Assembly: GCA_022414725.1 (NCBI GenBank)
Contig: CM039467.1
Coordinates: 17,942,620-18,006,619, forward strand
Source: Microglena sp. YARC
Taxonomy: Eukaryota; Chlorophyta; Chlorophyceae; Chlamydomonadales; Chlamydomonadaceae
Length of the DNA: 64,000 bases
Direction of reading: 5' to 3'
In this document: in pieces, positions 42,364-54,592 of the stretch
How the letters are laid out: every line of letters starts with the position of its first letter
Position numbering within the stretch: the stretch's first letter is position 1
Notes under the pieces: model-generated
Told to the model about the DNA's origin: nothing
Seen by the model: only the letters and a program-made list of their open reading frames with translations
Databases searched by the model: none
Position numbers and translations under genes: made by a program

Positions 42364-44899
42364 ATGCTGGCGTTCAGCTCACCACGCGCTCTCGGCCGCG
42401 TAGGCCGTACGGGCGCCCCCCAGCTGGAATATGCTGCAAGGCACCTAACCGTCTCGGCATCCTTCGCTCGTGACTTGACGAGTGATCGTGAACGAGGAGG
42501 GAGAGGTGGCCGAGGCCAAAACGAGGGATCCGCAGGTCGTGGTGCAGGCGGCGGGGGTCGAGGCCGCGGACGAGGCTACCAAGGGCAAGGGGAGGGCCCT
42601 TCGTCTGGATGGGCCGCATCTGCAGATAGCAATGGAGGCAGGTCAACTGGTGGCAGAGGAGGAAGAGGTGGCAGAGGAGCAGGAGGGGGTCGAGGCAGGG
42701 GAGGCAGGTTTTCTGGGCGAGGTAAGGATGCACGATGCATGCAGCTTGGCTGTATGGTTTTAGTGCATGATGCATGCAGCAGGGCTGTATGGTTCCAGCT
42801 TTGCATGGTAATATTGCATGATGCATGCAGCATGGCTGCATGGCTTAAGCTATATATGGTTACAGTGCATGATGCATGCAGCATGGCTGTATGGTTTTAG
42901 CTCTAAATGGCTATAATGCATGATGCATGTAGCATGGCTATATGGTTTTAGGCCATGGACCAATGCAGCATTGATGCGGAACACAAAAGACACAAAAGTG
43001 ATCATGTCCTTAGTTTGTGATGCACTCCTACATACGTTTGAGCAGCTATCCTCTTCTCATTACGCCCCGTTTCCATATGAGCTGGCAAAATTATGGTTGT
43101 TGTCCATTTTGGTCTATAGATAAATGAAGGAAAGTTATGATAACTGTACATGGCCATGTAGGGTAAGCAGTTGGTGACTGAATGCCCTTCTCTTTGTCGC
43201 CAGATGGCCGAACGAAACGAGTAGAACAGAGCCATAGTTAGTTTTCGTCCCCTCCGTCTACCTACCAATTTGAAGGTGAAATTAAATTTTGTGACATCCA
43301 CTACATGGGGTGTGGCGATGCATGCGGTGGCAATTTAACTGGGGAACACGTGGTCTAGTGTATGACGAATACGTCTCCTTCCATTCCCCAATCGGACATT
43401 GCGTTTTCCTCATGTACCATACGTGTACACAGTGACCAGGCAGGCAGCATGTTTGGCCACTCCTTCAGTTCAGGTGGACGCATGCCTTGGCCGGGCATCA
43501 GGCTGTAACTTCCAGCAAAAAACAAATGTTGATCAGGATCTTTAGCCTTGGTACGACTTGGAAGCAAATATTAAAATTCCCCTGCTGCTTCACGGTGGAA
43601 TCCTCATCAAACTGTTTTCTTTTTCTTTCCTTTTTGGGCATGGTGTTCAAAAGTCCCATTGGCCCCGTCTAGCCGCGCGCACATTTGGAGTCCAGAAGGG
43701 CAACAGGACAAATGCAATCATCACTATCATCATCATCACCATCATCACCAACACCACCATCATTATTACCATCATCACCACCATCACCACCATCATCATC
43801 ACCATCATCAGCAACACCACCATCATTATAACCATCATCACCACCAACATCATCACCATCATCATCATACCTGACCACTCATGCCAATCTTCGTTGCAGA
43901 TACAGGAGCTGTTCAGGGAATTAACTCCCAAGCGCAGCGTCCCATGTCCACTGGACGTGTGATGGACCGTGACGCATCCACGGACAAGGCCCCCCGGGGC
44001 GCACTTTTTCCATCCCAGGATGCAGGCTATGCAACCGAATCATTCGATATGACAGACTCTATGGGGCGTACCATCATGGAGGACAGCGTGGACATGGACT
44101 CTGATTCCACTTTGGGACTGACAGCAACCTACGATCCTAAACCAATTAACAAGACAGCTCTTGATCACCAGAGCGACGTTCGTTTCAGTAGCTTGGATGT
44201 GTCCCCACTCACCAAGCAGGCCATGGCTGAGGTCTTTGGGTACGAGTTCTGCACCAAGGTTCAGGCTCAGTCCCTCCCAGCATGCTTGTCTGATTCCGAT
44301 GTGATGGCCAAGGCAAAGACGGGTACTGGTGAGTTGAAGCTTGAACTTGAACTTGGTTGTATCTAGACTATTAAAGTTGCAGTCACTGCCCTAGTTTATG
44401 TATGTTCCAGTCCAGGGTTAGGCCAAATAGGCCTAAGAGACTTGCATTCCTCCAGCCTTTCAGGCTGCTCGCCCTCTTTCTCCTCAACCGTACCACCAGC
44501 ACTACAGCTGCCACATGAGCACTTGTACTGTAGATTTCTCTTTTCAATTTTTTAAACTTAGATCCTTACCACTCACTGCTCGGAAAGAAGCTTTTACCTG
44601 GACCCTCCCCACCCCCGCTCCACACACACACACATACACATGGCACACACATGTCCCAATACCTCTGTACCCAACCTTAGTTTTTATAGGAAAGACCCCA
44701 CCCCACAAACACACACACACATGGCACACACATCCCACCCAACACACAAACACACACACACATGGCAGACACACCTCCCAACATTTCTTTACCCAACCTT
44801 TCTCTTCATCACAGGAAAGATCCCACCCCACACACAAACACACATGGCACACACACGTCCCATCATTTCTGTGCCCAACCTTTCTCTTTACAAGAAAGA

Positions 44900-44930
<31 letters not shown>

Positions 44931-45096
44931 ACACACACACATGCGCATGCACACACGGCACGCACACGTTCCAACATCTCTGTGCCCAACCTTTCTCTTA
45001 ACTGGAAAGTCCCCACCCCACAAGCACGCACACCTGGGACACACACACGTCCCACCATCTCTGTGCCCAACCTTGCTCATCACAGGAAAGACCCCC

Positions 45097-45154
<58 letters not shown>

Positions 45155-45323
45155 CACACACGACACACACACGTCCCAACATGTCTGTGCCCAACCTTGC
45201 TCATCACAGGAAAGACCCCCCCCCCCCACACACACACACACACACATGCACACACGACACACACACACGTCCCAACATCTCTGTGCCCAACCTTGCTCAT
45301 CACAGGAAAGACCCCCCCCCCCC

Positions 45324-45359
<36 letters not shown>

Positions 45360-48300
45360 CACACACGACACACACACGTCCCAACATCTCTGTGCCCAAC
45401 CTTTCTCACCACAGGAAAGACCCCACCCCTCAAACCCACACACACATGGCACACACACACACATCCCAACATCTCTGTACCCTACCTTTCTCTTTACAGG
45501 AAAGATCCCACCCCACAAACACACACACGTCCTAACATCTCTGTACCCAAACTTTCTCATCACAGGAAAGACCGTCGCCTTCATGATTCCCGTTATTGAA
45601 AAGCTGTCAAGAAATCCTATCCCCCGTGGTCAGGTCGGCGCTATTGTGTTGAGCCCCACTCGCGAGCTTGCCATGCAGATCTACACGGAGTGCAACAAGC
45701 TCCTCAAGTTCCATAACCTATCTTGCCTGGTATGACAGGGCTGCATGCATAAATACATGTTATGCCTTACTATGAGGCGGGATGTTGAGGGGGCTAGCCT
45801 GTTTGCTTGCACTGGGGGCAACCACCAATATGGTGTAGGTGTGTGGGGAGTGGGGGGTAAGGGGGCTGTCATCTATGAGGTATGAGTAGGGCCCGGCATA
45901 TCGCATGATGTTAACCAAAGACGAGTGTGAATGTTTGATACCATATGATAGCATATGATAGCATACAAACTGCATCATATGATATTGTATATAAATGGTA
46001 ATTCTAGCCTAGCCAGACTGCTGGCATCATATGATCTCATATTGCCGTTCCTTAGGTATGAGAGGGCTGCATGATTATCTTGAACAATAAAAAACAATAC
46101 AAATGATTATCAAGCAGTGTTATGATCACCTCATCCAGTAGTGGCCAGGGTGCTTTAGAACGTACGTTTTCACGGGACAGCAAGTAAACTTATGTAGCCC
46201 AACTGCGAGAATCATGTTTAAAAACGCCATAAGCCTGTAGACCCAAAGTTACGCGCCAGGCACTTCCAGCAGATAACCTGAAGGCCCACATCTGTGTTTT
46301 TTACTTCATCCAAAATGGCAAAATGTAGTACCTTGGTAGTGGCGTCAGGTCAAAGCAGTAGTTGCGTCAGGTTTATTATAGGAGTCAGGTCTGGCAGCAT
46401 TTTTTGTGCGACGCGTTGCAAATTGAGTGACTCGGTGCGACCCCAGTGTGACGCGCTGTAAATTGAGTGACTCGGTGCGACCCCAGTGCGACGTGCTGCC
46501 CCTCATACCTTTCGTTTCACCAGGTTTCAATACAGAATACGAGGCACGCAGAGTCACGCCATATTTTTGGCGGATCAATCCCTCAAGGGGGGCGTGAGCC
46601 ACCAGATTCACCCCGTTGTCCGTCTGCGTCCGACTGCCCCCCTGAGTTGAAGCCTGACACGTCAGCCAACGGTCTCGTAGCTAACTGGCTCCGGTCCGCT
46701 GGATAATGTTGCCAACACTGTACGCCAATTTTCCAATTGCATAGGACTTGTCAAACTGAGAGGGTTCGGATAATCAATTGGGTGAATTTGAACAACCCTA
46801 AATCTGAAAGTTTCAAAGTTCTGATGCAAATTATAATTATGTTGGCCATAATGCAAGAAAAAATGTGCAGCATGATACTACACATTTTACTATATTATAT
46901 ACTTCACCATATATTATTCTATATTATATACTAAGTAGTGTATTATATTTTCTACTTCATACCTGCCCAAATGTAACACCTGGGCAACAGAGATGCTGAT
47001 TCTAGACATAAAGGCCCACACGCTGATTAGAAAAAACTGGTATCAACCTAAGTAGTATGGTGTGTGGAGTGGTGTGGTGTTTCGTTTTCCGTATTCCATT
47101 TCGTGAGTGTAAAATATGTTATTTTGTAGCTCCCCTAGTGTATGCCGGTGTAGCAATCCCTCCTCTAACCCATCAAGTAGTCTGTGAACACGTGCATACA
47201 CACACACTCTTGTACACAGCTCACACAAGAGCTTACTTATGTGTTCCCCCTAAACCCACCAACCAATAGACCCCCTTCTTAGCTACCATCTGAATCGCCT
47301 TTTCTCTTGCGTAGGCGTTAGTGGGTGGCACCAACATCAACTCTGAGAAGAATAAGTTGAAGTCTAACCCAGAGATCTTGATCGCTACACCGGGTCGTTT
47401 GCTGGATCATCTAAAAACGTCAGGACTTGAGGCAAAGTCAAAGGACCTGCGCATTTTCGTAGCTGATGAGGCTGATAGCCTGTTGGACATGGGTTTCAGG
47501 TAAGTCTAGTTTTCTAAGCTTAGGTGAGCAGAGAATAGCCTGTTGGGCATGGGTTTCAGGTGAGGTTGGATATAGTTTTCTGAGCTGGGAATTTTACGAT
47601 GTTGACCAAAGGCAATTATGATTTCATACACTGGGTCGTTTGCTGGATTGTATGAAAACGATGGAGATGGGTTACAGGTGAGCCTATTTTTCTGAGCTTA
47701 GGTGAGCAGAGTAGGCGAACAGATAATAGCCTGTTGGACATGGGACATTCAGGTGAGCCTAGTTTTTTGAGGGAATTTTCAGAGAAAGCCGTGTCACTAG
47801 TAGTGACTGGCATATCACATGATGTTGACCAAAAGCGAGTATGACAGCATACAAACTGCATAATACGATATTGGATATAAATGGAAACATCAGCCAGCTT
47901 TAGCCTAGTGAGACATGCTATGTATGATATCATATTGCCGTTTCCTAGAGACGGGTGGGATCAGCATTGCGTAAGTTGCGACAAGCAAAGAGGGTGGAGT
48001 ACCATGTGGCAGCAAGGCAGCAGCGCAGGGAACAGTATGACAGAGAAATGCTATTTTTAATTCTTCCCTGGTTTTGGCCCAGGACTCGACTTGTTCAAGG
48101 AGCCCAGATCAGTTGTGGTGATCCCACATCCGAGGATTGTTTTCAGCAGACAGATTGACACATCGATGTTTCCTGATGCCCATGAGACCCCGTTCCCTAC
48201 TAGGGTGTTGTCGGGGTCAACCTAGTTTTTGATGAAATCGCACCATGGGTGGGAAGTGTGGGTCTCAGGTCGCAATGTTGCAACACGACACTTCGACACA

Positions 48301-50768
48301 CAAGGATAGGGAAAGGGGGCTGTCTAGAAGCTGCCAAGCATAGCCCAAAAATGAAACGGCCCCTGCCTGCCATACCCCCAGCCGGTCACCCTACCATATG
48401 CTTTCCGTATTCCCTCTTGCCAACTCTGGAGATGATCTTCGCTCCACTGCCCTCCCGGCATAAGCGTCTGTCCCTCCTCTTTTCTGCCACCTTCCCCCAG
48501 GCCTACTCTGGAGAAGATCTTCGCCCTACTGCCCTTCCGGCTTAAGTGTCAGTCCCTTCTCTTTTCTGCCACCTTCCCCCGGCCCTTCACCCTGTCACCT
48601 GCTTTCCATCTTCCCTCAGGCCAAGTCTGGGGAAGATCTTTGCCCTACTGCCATCCCGGCATAAGTGTCAGTCCCTCCTCTTTTCTGCCACCTTTCCCCA
48701 GCCCTTCACCCTGTCACCTGCTTCCCATGTCCCCTCTTGCCAACTCTGGAGAAGATCTTTGCCCAACTACCCTCCCGGCATCAGCGTCTGTCCCTTCTCT
48801 TTTCTGCCACCTTCCCCCTGCTCTTCACCCTTTCACCTGCTTCCCATGTTCCCTCAGGCCAAGTCTGGAGAAGATCTTTGCCCTACTGCCATCCCGGCAG
48901 AAGCGTCAGACCCTTCTCTTTTCTGCCACCTTCCCCCAAGACGTCAAGTCCCTAGCTGACTTCGCCCTGAAGTCGCCATACGAGATGGTGGACTGTGTTG
49001 GAAAAGAAACTGGAACCAATGTACAGGTCACTCAGTTTCAGGCTGTAGTGCCTCACAATAGGATCATCACCACCCTGTACTGCGCCATGAAAGACCACAT
49101 CAAGGAAGTACCGGACGCCAAGATTATCGTGTTCTTCCCCACTGCCCGTGGTACCCAAGTCATGTCTGAGATCTTCAACGCTGGGGGGATGCCTGTGCTG
49201 GAGATGCACAGCCGAAAGAGCCAGGGCGCCCGCACCAGGACCAGTGACAGTTTCAGGAACACCAGTGGTGTAATCATGTTCAGCTCTGATGTGTCTGCTC
49301 GTGGTGTTGACTACCCAGACGTGTCCATGGTCATTCAGGTGGGATTGATATATTTTGATAAATATGTTTTGATTTTAATTGATTGTGTTACTGTCAAAGA
49401 CGGCAAGCCGCCTAAAAGGCCAGAGCTGTGCAACCAAGTTCAAGTCATTCAGGTGGGCCTTGAACATTTTTTGTGTCAGCTTCCTGCAGGTCCAGTTGTG
49501 TAGCAATCGTTGCAACGCAAGCCTGGTTTCAGGAATGTGGCGTAGCATGGTAACTTATGCTACACAACTGGAACTACAGGAAACTAAAGAAAAAATCGAA
49601 AACGTATTTTGCAGTGACCATCAATCTCCTTTTTCAACCATTTGCCATGTACAACCACTTTCTCAACCATGTGCCATGTACAACCACTTTCTCAAACATG
49701 TGCCATGCACAACCACTCTAGGAACCCATATCATTTTGCAAAAACAAGTGGCCTTGAATCTGATGTACTTGACAGCCGTGCGACTACCACACAACCTGCC
49801 CCGTTGGTAGACCATAGGGTAAACACGATCTTACTAACTGACTGCCACGACTGGACAGCGGTAGACACGGATCCTGCCCGTATTGCATAGTTTCGCTGAA
49901 GTAATGGGTTTCATTGTAGGGACAGGATTTGTTTCCAGGAAGTGAGGGTGGAGTTGGGGGGGGGGGAGGGGGGGGGGTAGTGTGGTGGGTGGGTGGGTGT
50001 GGGTGTTCCAGTGACCAGACAACGTCTTACCTGACCTCAAATAAATATAACATTTAGATAGATCAATATTTGGATATAACGCCTTATTACGAGGCGTGAG
50101 GTTGAGGAGGTCAGCCCGTTTGCTTTCACTGGGGCCTACCACCATTCCCTAACCTCTACACCCTTTTAGCCCCCCCCCCCCCCATCGCTTCTGAAGAGCT
50201 TGAATTGTATAGCCACCCGGGTGGCCCAATAGACTGCACTATTTAACCATCAACCATGCTCTTCTCTCAGGTGGGTCTGCCATCAGAAAAGGCGCAGTAC
50301 GTCCATCGAGTAGGCCGTACCGCTCGTGCTGGCAAGGCCGGTACAAGCCTGCTGCTGCTGGCCGACTTTGAGGGGGACTTCATCCGAAAGTTATCAGATC
50401 TTCCAGTGAAACCCCTACCCCCCCACTCAGCGGCCGCTATGAAGGCTGCCTCTGATGTCATTAATTCTGGTTTGACACGAGTAAGCAGTGACACCAAGGG
50501 GAAAGCCTATGCTGGCTGGCTGGGCTTCTACCGCTCCACCTCCCCCGTATCAAAGTTGCCTAAGCACGAGCTAGTGGCGTTAGGCAACGAGTATGCCTCC
50601 ATTCTAGGCTGCCCAGAGCCACCTGAGCTGTCGGCCATGGCTGTGGGCAAGATGGGGCTCAAGGGTGTCCCTGGGTTGAACGTGAAGAAAGGTCCTTCTG
50701 AGCAAGGGCGTGGGGGAGGAGGAGGAGGGCGTGGAGGAGGAGGAGGGGGGCGAGGATCTCGCTACTGA
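42364..50768 (+). CDS. DEAD-box ATP-dependent RNA helicase, Mss116/RH26-31-like
   Basis: Six exons: 42364-42721, 43900-44328, 45566-45729, 47315-47499, 48858-49338, 50271-50768 (TGA). The frame is continuous, 704 aa. It unwinds RNA using ATP. Motifs in order: Q-motif region ([12 protein letters not shown]...VQAQ) about 218-243, motif I AKTGTGKT 258-265, Ia PTRELA 293-298, GG 321-322, Ib TPGR 342-345, II VADEAD 366-371, III SAT 401-403, [37 protein letters not shown] 549-560. The C-terminal [11 protein letters not shown] is typical of the Mss116-like plant RH25/26/31/48 group. The N-terminus is Arg/Ser-rich without early acidic residues, which suggests an organellar (probably mitochondrial) presequence. 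RGG-rich tracts (about 44-119 and 685-702) at both ends should bind RNA. The start ATG is the first in frame; an upstream start was not ruled out. Confidence 0.95.
42730..42960. repeat. Intron 1 minisatellite next to the helicase donor
   Basis: Units of about 55-60 bases with gcatgatgcatgcagcatgg and ctgtatggttttag occur four times directly after the exon 1 donor. They do not include exon sequence. Confidence 0.8.
42970..43700. other. Helicase intron 1, unique part
   Basis: Frames here (for example 43002-43301 minus) show no domain. I see nothing that can be annotated. Confidence 0.5.
43715..43872. repeat. (CAT/CAC)n microsatellite
   Basis: About 155 bases of ATCATC/ACCACC, 30 bases before the exon 2 acceptor of the helicase. 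Confidence 0.95.
44595..45565 (+). repeat. Array of helicase exon 3 acceptors
   Basis: Units of 65-130 bases contain a pyrimidine tract, CATCACAG and the exon start GAAAGACC, then C runs and (CA)n. Exon starts of this type occur near 44682, 44813, 45081, 45209, 45304, 45413 and 45499, with AG-less versions near 44893 and 45003. The genuine acceptor is 45565. The recurring cccaacctttctc phrase belongs to the unit. Confidence 0.85.
45760..46060 (-). mobile_element. Family I copy and a TIR element copy in helicase intron 3
   Basis: Family I in reverse at 45760-45840 is followed at about 45890-46058 by a full-length copy of the TIR element. Its left end has diverged (tagggcccggcatatcgca) and its right end is kept (atattgccgttcctta). 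The inner ATCATATGAT palindromes are present. Confidence 0.65.
46060..47300. repeat. Helicase intron 3: family C, family B, AT-rich end
   Basis: Family C lies at 46405-46502, with its core duplicated about 45 bases apart. Family B is in reverse at 46571-46750. An AT-rich stretch with TATATTATATACT repeats lies at 46870-46950. No exon is visible. Confidence 0.55.
47500..47790 (+). repeat. Copies of the helicase exon 4 end and donor
   Basis: The exon end (agcctgttggacatgggttt then CAG) followed by GTGAG occurs with ends at 47559 and 47752, plus a shorter version at 47677, besides the genuine 47499. The piece actgggtcgtttgctggatt (47632-47651) copies an earlier part of the same exon. Confidence 0.85.
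47800..47953 (-). mobile_element. TIR element copy in helicase intron 4
   Basis: From gtgactggcatatcacatga to tcatattgccgtttcctaga. Same orientation as the copy at 45890-46058. Confidence 0.7.
48419..48857 (+). repeat. Array of helicase exon 5 starts
   Basis: Copies of the acceptor region and the first ~85 coding bases ([20 protein letters not shown] and SATFPQ) start at 48419, 48501, 48620 and 48739. The genuine exon starts at 48858. The last three intervals are exactly 119 bases. Helicase motif III (SAT) is thus encoded five times in a row on the DNA. Confidence 0.9.
49339..50270. repeat. Helicase intron 5
   Basis: Holds a family G element at 49388-49447, then a second CATTCAG-GTGGG donor-like site at 49446-49456 that copies the exon 5 donor. 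Family C in reverse lies at 49465-49575, 21-base minisatellite units at 49625-49720, a G run near 49956-49977, and family I in reverse at 50066-50150. Confidence 0.6.
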
Positions 50769-50769
50769 A

Positions 50770-51629
50770 GGAGCACACCACGACGAGTGGGATGAGTGTG
50801 TCGGCTTGACGGTGCAGTAGGTTGCGTCGGGTTGGGCTGAATAGGCAGTCAGAGGAGCTGCATAGAAGCTGCTGCTGAAAATAAAAACACTGGCGTACTG
50901 GGTGGTGCCAGCTGCTCAACAGTGTCAACACTCATGGCACTCATTTTTTCGTTTCAGAGAGGGTGTCTTCTGGTAGTGATCAAGGCTATGATGCCCTTCA
51001 AAGTTGGGCTCCAGGTAGCGATTTGGGTGGGTGGCCCGAAGGGCTGCCCTGCCAGGCCGGCCCGGGGGGGTTGGGGGAGTCTCGGGGTAGCAGATGGTTT
51101 GACAACAACGGGGTCCCAGGTAGCGATCGCTATTGGTAGTCGAAAAGAATAGGTCTGGTACTGGGTGGCGCAACCTGATGGGAAGTGAATTGATGCAACA
51201 GAAGTTGCATGCGGAGAAGAAGAATTGTTACAAGGTTCTATACACCGGCAATTTGACATCTCAGCGTCTGCATAATACAATAATTCCCCCCGTGCGATAG
51301 CCACGAAGACCAGGTTGTGTGACAGGGTTCTAACTCATACCGATTATAGACATGTCCAGGTCTCTACAGTGGCAGTTCTATGACTTACTTGAACTTGGTT
51401 ACATAGCTTCAGCCAGCAATTTGGCTGCTTGCCGTCTTCTTGGCATCCCTCCCCTTTCTTCTTTTCGCCTCTAGTTTGCTTCCTTTTTTGGACTCTTCCT
51501 AGTTTTTATTCAGGTTTGTGCGGGTGCCTCAAAAACCCTCGTGCTTCCTGTTACACAATTTGATGGTAGGCAGGCTGTGCTGCTGTCCTGTATCGGCTAT
51601 GATTAATGATTGGCTGAGTTTATGTAACG

Positions 51630-51668
<39 letters not shown>

Positions 51669-52300
51669 GCAGTAAAAACAAATTATTTGGGCAATGTGAA
51701 AGTGAACAAACCATTTTGTTTTGCTTGAAGCATGTTTCCAACCAGTTAAGATTCCAGGTTTCCGAAGGGTGGTTGTGGGTAAAGGTCCGAGCTCCTAAGC
51801 CCTCTTACCCGGGCCTTAACTGGTGTTCACTGTTTTTTGTGTGTGCAACGCGTCCATGGGTCCAGCTAAACTAGTCAGAATGCCCCCCCGGGGCTCCGAA
51901 TGGGGACAGCGCATCCCACTAGGGTCGCTCCCAGTTGCTCAATTTGCTACGCTCGGCACGCCATCATAGACCCATTCTCAGAAGAAAGAATCCCTCCTCA
52001 GGTTTTTAGGGATGACTGGTCAATTTGTTTACTCCTGGGCATAAGTGCAATTTTGAAGGCTTGGGCACCACCTGCCGAGACATGTGATTAAATAATATCC
52101 TGGGCGTCTTCAGACTATTAATAGGCTATTTAATAACATCATGTGGGCACTTGTCTAAACTTTCTCATCATACTACCGGTAGTGTATGATTGCATTCTGA
52201 AATCAACTGTTTACCCAGCTTTATTCTGCCAGAAAACAGTGAGAAACCTTCAATGTTTGCAGTCCGACGGTCCATGCCACAGAGGTCATACCCCCTCAGC
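50770..52300. repeat. Intergenic repeats after the helicase gene
   Basis: Repeat shared with 31690-31775 at 50812-50890; family G at 51378-51445; (CT)n at 51633-51664; family C piece at 51838-51960. No gene is recognised. The polyadenylation region of the helicase should lie here, but no clear signal was identified. Confidence 0.5.
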
Positions 52301-53848
52301 ATGCACGCCTTCAGAATCCCCATCATCCTTGCCAAGAGGGGAAAGGGGGCGAAGGCTGTGGGGGTGGGGTGGGGGGGGGGGGAGGGGTGTGGGGGGGGGG
52401 GGGGGGGGCACGACCAGCCAGCAGAGAGGGAGAGGAAGGAGCCAAACCAGAGTCTGCTTGTAGGAGCGCTTGAGCGCCCAACGTCCTTGGAGCATCCATC
52501 ACTTATTTTATAGGCATTTTCATGAGCGTTTTCATCACTTATTTTATAGGCATTTTCATTTTATAGGCTTTTTATAGGCATGTCCATGAGGATACCGACT
52601 TAACCGTATGGAACCGTATTCAGAACCTTTATGAATGGAAATGGCACTAAAACTTTCTGGAGGAACCTAGCCGACTATCTTTTTACTTGTAGAAGAGCAA
52701 GACAGGAAGCCCTGGACTGCTTAGTGGCACCGTAATTTATTATCCCTTTTTTTTTCTTTTCTTCTTGTGACTTCTCATTTGTTAGCTTCTTACCTCCGCC
52801 ACTGTAAGTGGTTGAGATCTGGGTCCGGCTCTATGGGGTTTAATACCTACGCCACCAAAATGGTGGTTGGGAGCTTGGTTTGTTTGTCCTCGACACACCC
52901 CTGATGTAATGGGTTTTTTTGCTTTGTGGGTGCTTTTTCTTTTTGTTTAAAGCACAGAGTCTCATACACCCTCGCGGTGTCAAGTAGACTTTAACATGTA
53001 ATGTAATGTAATGTTGAAACGATCTACACAGACCGTGCCCCCCCTCAGGTTTTGTCTTGCCAGCTGCGTTGTGCTGGTGCTTCCCAACCGGGGTGAAAAA
53101 CCCCCGTATTAAGCTGCACCGGCATGATGTGGCCACGATGCCTGCCGGTCAGGCATCGGTGGTGATTCTTTTTACTGAGGTGGCCCTACGGTGACTGTAG
53201 CTAGCTCCGGCTTACGCTATGGTGTCCTTAACTTCACGTCCTGTGAGTAACGGTATTACACGGATGTAACAATTCCAATTTCAATTTGAAACGATCTTAC
53301 AAATCTGCAAGTACTGCTATTACGGCTCTTCCTTCAATGTGTACTGCACTGTATTGCAGTGCACGGTGCCCTAACATTGGCTGTAGACCTGGTTATGGCT
53401 AGCAAGTTTGGCCCACATGCCAAGCTTGCAGGGATTTTGCGGTACCCTTCAGTAAACCGCCATCAACATAGGCACAAACCGCAAACGGTATAACTTCGAT
53501 TGGATTTTCCCATATTTGTTTTGGGTTTGACTAAAGGGTGTCTGCCACACCCACTCTTCCAGGCAATTTATTCTGCTGAGCCCAATGAACACAAAAAAGC
53601 TGATCCACGCCACTTCCGCTACCGGTATTAGGGTTATCATCATTTCAGGTGAATGCTCAGATTCCTGATTGGTTTTGTTCACGTTCAACATTTTCCTGGT
53701 AATTTATCTTACTCCCATAGACGGCGAGCAGCCATATTGCTGTCTGGAGCCATGTAACAAAGTTCGTCATCCCAGGTCAGTGGGTTTTTAACAGACTGTT
53801 AAATCCTTGCCTGGAGCACTGGCACGCGCAATACAGAATGAACAAAAG
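52300..53848. repeat. Intergenic repeats before TRAP-beta
   Basis: G runs at 52365-52410; ttataggcattttcat repeats at 52510-52580; family H with a (TAATG)n tail at 52860-53015; family F with (CAATTT)n tail at 53195-53290; family G at 53690-53770. Open frames show no domain. Confidence 0.5.
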
Positions 53849-54047
53849 GAATGATAACGCCTGGTGGGGCGTGGTATTAAGGTAGCCCCATCTTCCGGCA
53901 GTAGGGGACGGGCTGCTACTTTGCCTGGACATAGCTACCATGGCGGTTGACAGCGACCGAAAACACTTAAGCGCACCAGTAGGGATGCGAACCCGGCACC
54001 TTAGTCGTTCTAGAAGCTCAGCCACTGAGCCATTCGTCGAACGGGGT
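53849..54047 (-). mobile_element. tRNA-promoter SINE (copy 3)
   Basis: Reverse copy with the A-box near 54033-54015 (tggctcagtggctgagct), the B-box near 53994-53983 (gggttcgcatcc) and the end near ataacgcctggtggggcgtg at 53850. Confidence 0.7.
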
Positions 54048-54496
54048 TACAAAATTAACAATAATACAAGCAGCCTCCGAGCTTGAGAGCCGCGAGACTC
54101 CTTTTTTCCATCCAGTCTGCATCAGCTAAGTAACGTAGTTCAAGTTTCCAGTCTGCATTAATTTACAACTCCAGAAGTCAAGTGCTTCATCAAGCTGTCC
54201 GTGTCAATTCCTGATCTAAAGTGGGCGGGATGCCTCTCGGTGCAACAACCCCATGGCTAGTCTATGACCTTAGAACATAGCTCTGAGTCGTGAACCCACG
54301 AGATTTTCGCATCACAGGTGGTACATAATATATATTGATGCCGTCAATAAGACTTCGAACATGCAAGATTGTTAACAATACGATCATGCTCACACAAACA
54401 AGAGTGCCATTTAGGTTCACTCCAGTAGGTTTGCTTATCTGCAATCCAAGATTTTTAAGTTGCGTACAGCTATAAATTGGGGGGCACCTTAGGTGT

Positions 54497-54527
<31 letters not shown>

Positions 54528-54592
54528 GGGGGGGGGGGATGTGCTCAGCCGTGCTGCTAAAAAAGGCGCAAAACATCAGGGACCAGGCATGA
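54048..54592. other. 3' flank of TRAP-beta
   Basis: Unique sequence with (TG)n and a run of about 28 G at 54496-54538, directly downstream of the TRAP-beta stop on the minus strand. No other gene is seen. Confidence 0.5.

Noticed and set aside
44515..45735. 406-codon frame ending in helicase sequence
   Set aside because: Only the last part (from 45566) is exon 3; the rest is the CA-rich acceptor array read through by chance.
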